This document shows, piece after piece, positions 52,985 through 57,113 of a stretch of DNA of 57,113 nt (the first letter of the stretch is position 1; every line of letters begins with the position of its first letter). This DNA is from Coriobacteriia bacterium (GTDB lineage: Bacteria; Actinomycetota; Coriobacteriia; Coriobacteriales; Eggerthellaceae): the NCBI GenBank assembly GCA_030536315.1, contig JAUNQF010000006.1:1-57113 (forward strand). Direction: 5' to 3'. The translations under genes were made by a program, and so were the position numbers. The notes beneath the pieces were generated by a model. It was given only the letters and a program-made list of their open reading frames with translations, made no database searches and was not told where the DNA came from.

Positions 52985-53882
52985 TGACTTAAGTGGATTC
53001 TCGCGAAATTATATAAACTACCTGCGAATAGAGCAAGGTGTTTCTAATAATACAATTGATGCATATTCGCGAGATCTTGCACATTTTGAAAAGTTTTTAA
53101 AATCCTGCAATCCGCCAAAAATGATTAATACTGCAAAGCGCGAAGATATTGTCAACTATGAAAAAGAACTCAATCCTTATATGAAGGCTTCAAGCATTAA
53201 GAGAAAAGTTTCTGCAATTAAGGGTATGTATAAATTCTTAATGCGAGAAGGTGATGTTAAAAATAATCCTGCGGCAAGTATTCCATTGCCAAAACCGGAG
53301 CAAAAGCTTCCTGATGTATTGAGTATAGATAAAATTTGTAAGTTGCTTGATTTGATGCCGGATTCAACTTCGGCGGCGCTTCGTAATAAAGCCATTATGG
53401 AAGTTTTGTATGGCTGCGGATTGCGTGTAAGCGAGCTTTGTGGTTTGAACTTGCAAGATTGTGCAATTAGCGATGGCTTTTTAATGGTTCACGGTAAAGG
53501 CGGAAAGGATAGAATTTCGCCAATATCAGGAACTGCTGCACAGGTTTTGTTAGATTATATTGAAAATGCTCGGCCGGAATTTGACAGAAGGGCGAAGCAA
53601 AGTTCTTCGGCTGTATTTTTGAATGCTCATGGCGGTAGGCTTTCGCGACAAAGTGTCCATTCAATAGTTAAAGAAAGTGGAGAAGCCATTCATGTTAAAA
53701 ATTTGCACCCGCATACGCTTCGTCATTCATATGCAACTCATATGTTGGAGGGCGGTGCGGATCTTCGTGTAATTCAAGATATTTTGGGTCATTCAGATAT
53801 ATCCACTACGCAAATTTATACGCATGTTTCTAATTCACATATCAAGGAAGAATATTTGGCGGCCCATCCGCGTGCTAAATAG
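52977..53882 (+). CDS. xerD: Site-specific tyrosine recombinase XerD-like
   Basis: The 301-residue integrase has a SAM-like N-terminal core-binding domain (FSRNYINYLRIEQGVSNNTI) and the catalytic residues: Arg in YGCGLRVSELCGL, HPHTLRHSYATHML, GHSDISTTQIYTHV with the nucleophilic Tyr. It probably resolves chromosome dimers with XerC. It is not next to any mobile element. It overlaps the convergent tcdA by 8 bases. Confidence 0.92.
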   Translation: MDNDLSGFSRNYINYLRIEQGVSNNTIDAYSRDLAHFEKFLKSCNPPKMINTAKREDIVNYEKELNPYMKASSIKRKVSAIKGMYKFLMREGDVKNNPAASIPLPKPEQKLPDVLSIDKICKLLDLMPDSTSAALRNKAIMEVLYGCGLRVSELCGLNLQDCAISDGFLMVHGKGGKDRISPISGTAAQVLLDYIENARPEFDRRAKQSSSAVFLNAHGGRLSRQSVHSIVKESGEAIHVKNLHPHTLRHSYATHMLEGGADLRVIQDILGHSDISTTQIYTHVSNSHIKEEYLAAHPRAK

Positions 53883-54552
53883 ATTCTAAAACTTTTCCAG
53901 CAAGCATAAGACCAGCTATAGGTGGCAAATACGAAGTTGAACCAAGTTCACCATTTTGAGATTTAATAGCTGGTTCAGTTGAGTACAACACTTCTAATTT
54001 TTCAATTTCGTTTTCTTTAGCAAGTTTTCTCACATTCTTACACAAAGGGCACACGCTTGTTTTATAAATATCATCAAAACGAAGCAAAGTTGCGTCCTTT
54101 CGCATTGCTGTTCCCATGCAAGAAATTAGTCGGACAGAATTTTCTTGTGCGAACTTTGCAATTTCAATTTTGGCGGGAACATCGTCAATTGCGTCAACAA
54201 TATAATCTACAGATTTTATTTGGCTAAGATTTGTAGAGTTAATTTTTTCAGAAATCGCAATAATTTTTAACGCAGAATTTACTTCACGTAAATAATTTTG
54301 GGCAGCATCTGTTTTCAATTCGCCGATTGTGCTTTCAGTTGCAAAAAGTTGTCTATTAATATTTGAAGCCTCAATTTTATCGAAGTCAATAATTGTTAAA
54401 GTTCCAACGCCACTTCTTGCTAATGCCGAAGCGCAAAACGATCCAACACCGCCAAGCCCAATTACAGCAATATGAGAATTTTTGAATTTTTTTAATTGTT
54501 TTTCACTATATATAGCTTCTAAGCGAGAATATTTTTCGTCATTACTGCTCAA
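53875..54552 (-). CDS. tcdA: tRNA threonylcarbamoyladenosine dehydratase TcdA-like (ThiF/E1 family)
   Basis: The 225-residue E1-like protein has IGLGGVGSFCASALARSGVG, DFDKIEASNINRQLF, VDAIDDVPAK and GSTSYLPPIAGLMLAG, the TcdA pattern. TcdA cyclises t6A at position 37 of ANN-decoding tRNAs. A CPLC pair is present in the crossover loop. It has a TAG stop that overlaps xerD. Confidence 0.9.
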   Translation of the reverse strand: MSSNDEKYSRLEAIYSEKQLKKFKNSHIAVIGLGGVGSFCASALARSGVGTLTIIDFDKIEASNINRQLFATESTIGELKTDAAQNYLREVNSALKIIAISEKINSTNLSQIKSVDYIVDAIDDVPAKIEIAKFAQENSVRLISCMGTAMRKDATLLRFDDIYKTSVCPLCKNVRKLAKENEIEKLEVLYSTEPAIKSQNGELGSTSYLPPIAGLMLAGKVLESI

Positions 54553-55635
54553 TTAATCCAAGTCAACATGATATGGCGAATTAAATGAATAGGCCTTTGG
54601 TAATGAAGCACCTTTTTCAAGCAAAAGTTCACGAGCTAGATATCCATAATCAGTAACAAAACCATCGCATTCCATTGCTAAAGCTTTTTCCATATCTTCA
54701 ACTGTGTTAATTGTCCATGGAACAACTCGCATTCCTCAATCATGTGCTTGTATAATTTGTGTTGTTGTTATTTCATCGAGTTGTGGAGAGATGATATCGC
54801 AGCCTAGAGCAAATGCTATATCAACAGCATTAAGTTCAAAATCGTGAATGTTATATCCAGAAAGTCATGGAGAAGGATCTTGTTTTTCAAGTCAGAGATT
54901 ACCAACACCCAGTTCAGGTCCCCCAACTTCTTCCCATAAAGCAGCAGTTAAAATATTTGGATTGAATTCATCAACAATAGGAAATACGGACCAATCAAAT
55001 GATTGAATAATAATTCGATTTTCCATGTTGTATTTCTTTACAAGATTAAGAATATTATTAACAAATACGTTCTTATCAACATTGTTTTGATAAAGAGCGC
55101 CTAAAGCAGGATCAGGATACAATTCAGTTTCAAGGTTTAACATAATTTCTTTGTTTCCAGAATCTTGAATAAGCTTGAATAACTCTTCTAATGTTGGAAT
55201 TTTTGCATCAACTTCGTATTGTGTTTTGCCAAATTCTTTAAAATATTCAGTACCTTTTTTAATATGCCCAACATTGTACTGTTCAACTTCTGAGTAATTC
55301 ATAGTACGAATATCTTCGTTACCTGTAACGTAATTGCCTTTTTTGTCCATAGTGATGTCCGGATTTAGAAGTGGGCTATGGCTTGTTACAACAACGCCAT
55401 CTTTAGTCATTTGTAGTTGTGTTTCGATTGTGGTTGCACCTTGTTCAATTGCATATGTAAAAGCATATAGTGTATTTTCTGGCATTGCAGCACGGCCACC
55501 TCGCTCAAATTGAAGATCAAAATATTTTTCGTAAGTTGGGGTTGTTGTTGTGCATGAAGTAATAGGAATAATAATCAATACAGCAGTAACAATTGCAATT
55601 AGCGAACTTATTGTAATCTTACCTACTTTTGACAT
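54553..55635 (-). CDS. Glycerophosphodiester phosphodiesterase-family lipoprotein, active site altered
   Basis: The 360-residue product has a signal with lipobox-like PITSC. The GDPD fold is recognisable: PENTLYAFTYAIEQGATTIE, TKDGVVVTSH, and MLNLETELYPD. However, the usual HRG is ERG, the E-x-D metal pair reads ETQ, and the HD pair is HS. Two residues essential in GlpQ-type enzymes are thus missing. Start ATG 55635 follows AAAGGAGAA; an upstream in-frame ATG lacks support. TGA encodes Trp in the C-terminal third. It is downstream of the MFS gene. Confidence 0.82.
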
Positions 55636-55718
55636 AATTTCTCCTTTTATATAAATCATTTTTTGGTATTTATACCATAATATATTGTTAATTTCAATTA
55701 AAGTGGTTAGTATCAGGA

Positions 55719-56975
55719 TTATTTTCCTTTTGGAAGTCCAATTTTGCATCCTGAAAATCCATATCAAGCTATAAACAAAAATCCTGGAACAGCAATTAAA
55801 AATGGAATGTTAATTCCTGCGATATCAGAAATTGCGCTCATTCCTAAAGGTAATAATGCTGCGCCTACAATTGCCATTACTAAAGCTGAAGAAACAGTCT
55901 TAACGTCCGGTCCTTGGAGGCCAGTAATTGTTAGTGAGAAGATGGTAGGATACCCTATTGATATAAATAAATAAGCAGCCATAAGAGCAAAAACTGAAAT
56001 TTGTCCAAGACCTAAAAATGCTACAAAGAATAATAATGCTGATAACGTCATATATATAGCAAGAATTTTTCCTGGATTAAATTTTGCCATAAGTGGAGTT
56101 GTTGCAAATCTGCCAATTGTAAAAAGAAGAGATAGGATAGATAAATACATAGCAGCATCTCCTGCACTCAATCCGGCCCATTCTTTTTGAGCAAATCCTG
56201 AAAATAGTGACATACCAGTAACTTGCAAACCTATAAAAATAAAAATTGCAATAACGCCTAATGCAACATAGGGTTTTGTAAATACTTTTACACCACTGGA
56301 TTTATTTGATGATTTCTTTTCTGCAATTTCATCTCCAGGAGGGCTAGGTAATTTGAATAGAATAAAAACAACTAATATAACGGCTACTGCTATTGCAATT
56401 ACAATATACATTCCTTGCATACTTCCTAAAAAGTTTTGTTTAGCTATTGCAAAATCAGGTTCACCTGCCGAAACTGTCTGCCCTAAAAATTGAGCAAGAA
56501 TTAAAGGACCTACAACATTTCCTAATCCATTAAAAGACTGAGCTAAGTTGAGCCTCATAGATTCGTGTTTTTCATCACCTAACTTTGTAATATAAGGATT
56601 GCAATTTGTTTCTAATGTTGCAGCACCCGCAGCAACAACAAATAATGCGCCTAAGAAAATTCCATATGAGGCAAGATTCGTCGCAGGAACAATAATTAGC
56701 GATCCTATTACAAAAAGTATTAAGCCAGTAATTACACCACCTTTATAACCAAACTTTTTAGAAATTAACGAAGCAGGGATTGCCATTACAAAATAAGCAC
56801 CATAGTATGAAACTTGCATAAACGAAGCTTCTGTTCCGCTAAGTTCAAGATAGTTGCCCATTGGATTGTTAAGCGCGTTAACCAAATTCATGGTCAAGCC
56901 TCAAGCAAAGAACAATAGAGTTACAAGAGCAATTGCAATTATTTCTCTCTTTTTTGTTTTATTGTTTTTACTCAT
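55719..56975 (-). CDS. FucP-like sugar:proton symporter (MFS)
   Basis: The 418-residue transporter starts with FFAWGLTMNLVNALNNPMGN (Trp from TGA), then YYGAYFVMAIPASLISKKFG and ETNCNPYITKLG, the hallmarks of the FucP/GluP/NanX-type MFS group. It probably imports a hexose such as fucose, glucose or galactose with H+. AAAGGAA lies before the ATG at 56975. It is co-oriented with the GDPD lipoprotein gene, possibly one operon. Confidence 0.88.
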
Positions 56976-57013
56976 TTTATTCCTTTGTTTATTATTAGAT
57001 CTTCAGATATAAG

Positions 57014-57088
57014 TGGAGCCAGCGAAGGGAATCGAACCCCCAACCCACTGATTACAAATCAGTTGCTCTACCATTGAGCCACGCTGGC
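57014..57088 (-). tRNA. tRNA-Thr (anticodon UGU)
   Basis: GCCAGCG pairs with CGCTGGC; the CCA end is encoded. The stem ACTGA/TCAGT encloses TTTGTAA, giving UGU. It lies 38 bases upstream of the MFS gene on the same strand. Confidence 0.95.
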
Positions 57089-57113
57089 ATCCGTTCGTGG
57101 TATTTTACAGGAA

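Overview
The window is a dense, AT-rich bacterial chromosome segment: 61 protein genes (one cut by the window start, one broken), five tRNA genes and the SRP RNA. No gap exceeds 300 bases, and no IS element, prophage or CRISPR array is visible. The main property is the genetic code. UGA is read as tryptophan: in-frame TGA falls on invariant Trp positions (WGSC of the YgjP metalloprotease, SWDEYFM of dCMP deaminase, FWMW of an AGCS transporter, IAWG of MtlA). All 61 genes end in TAA (about 46) or TAG (about 15), none in TGA. Gene boundaries here were drawn with TGA as Trp; under the standard code most genes fall apart.

The gene content does not look like Mollicutes, the usual code-4 bacteria. 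It has a Tad pilus locus, a Tat system, a MurE with the meso-DAP motif, SecG, superoxide reductase, rubrerythrin, an NfnAB-type flavoprotein pair and a broad tRNA set (GAG-Leu, GGG-Pro, ACG-Arg, UGU-Thr). This suggests a strict anaerobe or microaerophile with a normal cell wall. Gene types and order recall Coriobacteriia (Actinomycetota), but that placement is inference.

Layout. 1-8030: Tad/Flp pilus operon (tadZ end, cpaF, tadB, tadC, a run of prepilin-like proteins, a large TadG-like protein, a DUF192 protein, a zinc-ribbon protein). 8056-12276: asparaginase, AGCS transporter, murE. 12273-14198 (-): asparagine synthetase. 14321-17673: secG, tRNA-Leu, superoxide reductase, rubrerythrin, galE, rpiB, dCMP deaminase. 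17670-22302: second AGCS transporter (-), tRNA-Arg, orphan amino-acid binding lipoprotein, tRNA-Pro, pentulose-P epimerase, unknown membrane protein, ferredoxin (-). 22404-27981: site-2 protease, Tat genes, HypA-like protein, amber-interrupted nadE, PflX-like radical SAM enzyme, prolyl aminopeptidase. 28064-33697: tRNA-Ile2, xpt, sstT, GT4 and pgi (-), panE. 33768-41971: mannitol PTS EIICBA, DUF4234-CPBP protein, mtlD, uvrA, unknown protein. 41990-44373 (-): MATE and ArsP_2-like permeases. 44452-48035: SRP RNA, dedA, dnaX, ybaB, recR. 48115-53882: nfnA/nfnB, HAD phosphatase, pyrH, yqeK, ygjP, xerD. 53875-57088 (-): tcdA, degenerate glycerophosphodiesterase lipoprotein, FucP-like MFS, tRNA-Thr.

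Together the genes support mannitol and other hexose uptake into glycolysis (mtlA/mtlD, pgi, galE, FucP-like MFS), amino-acid uptake and asparagine turnover, oxygen detoxification by reduction (SOR, Rbr), electron bifurcation between NADH, ferredoxin and NADP, and surface adhesion by a Tad pilus. Points deserving a second look: the recoded UGA in a non-mollicute-like genome, in-frame internal Shine-Dalgarno starts in two genes, a strongly over-represented CTTCG/CGAAG pentamer, a site-2 protease with a winged-helix-like insert instead of a PDZ domain, a HypA lacking its zinc ribbon, a GDPD lacking catalytic residues, and the amber codon in nadE.
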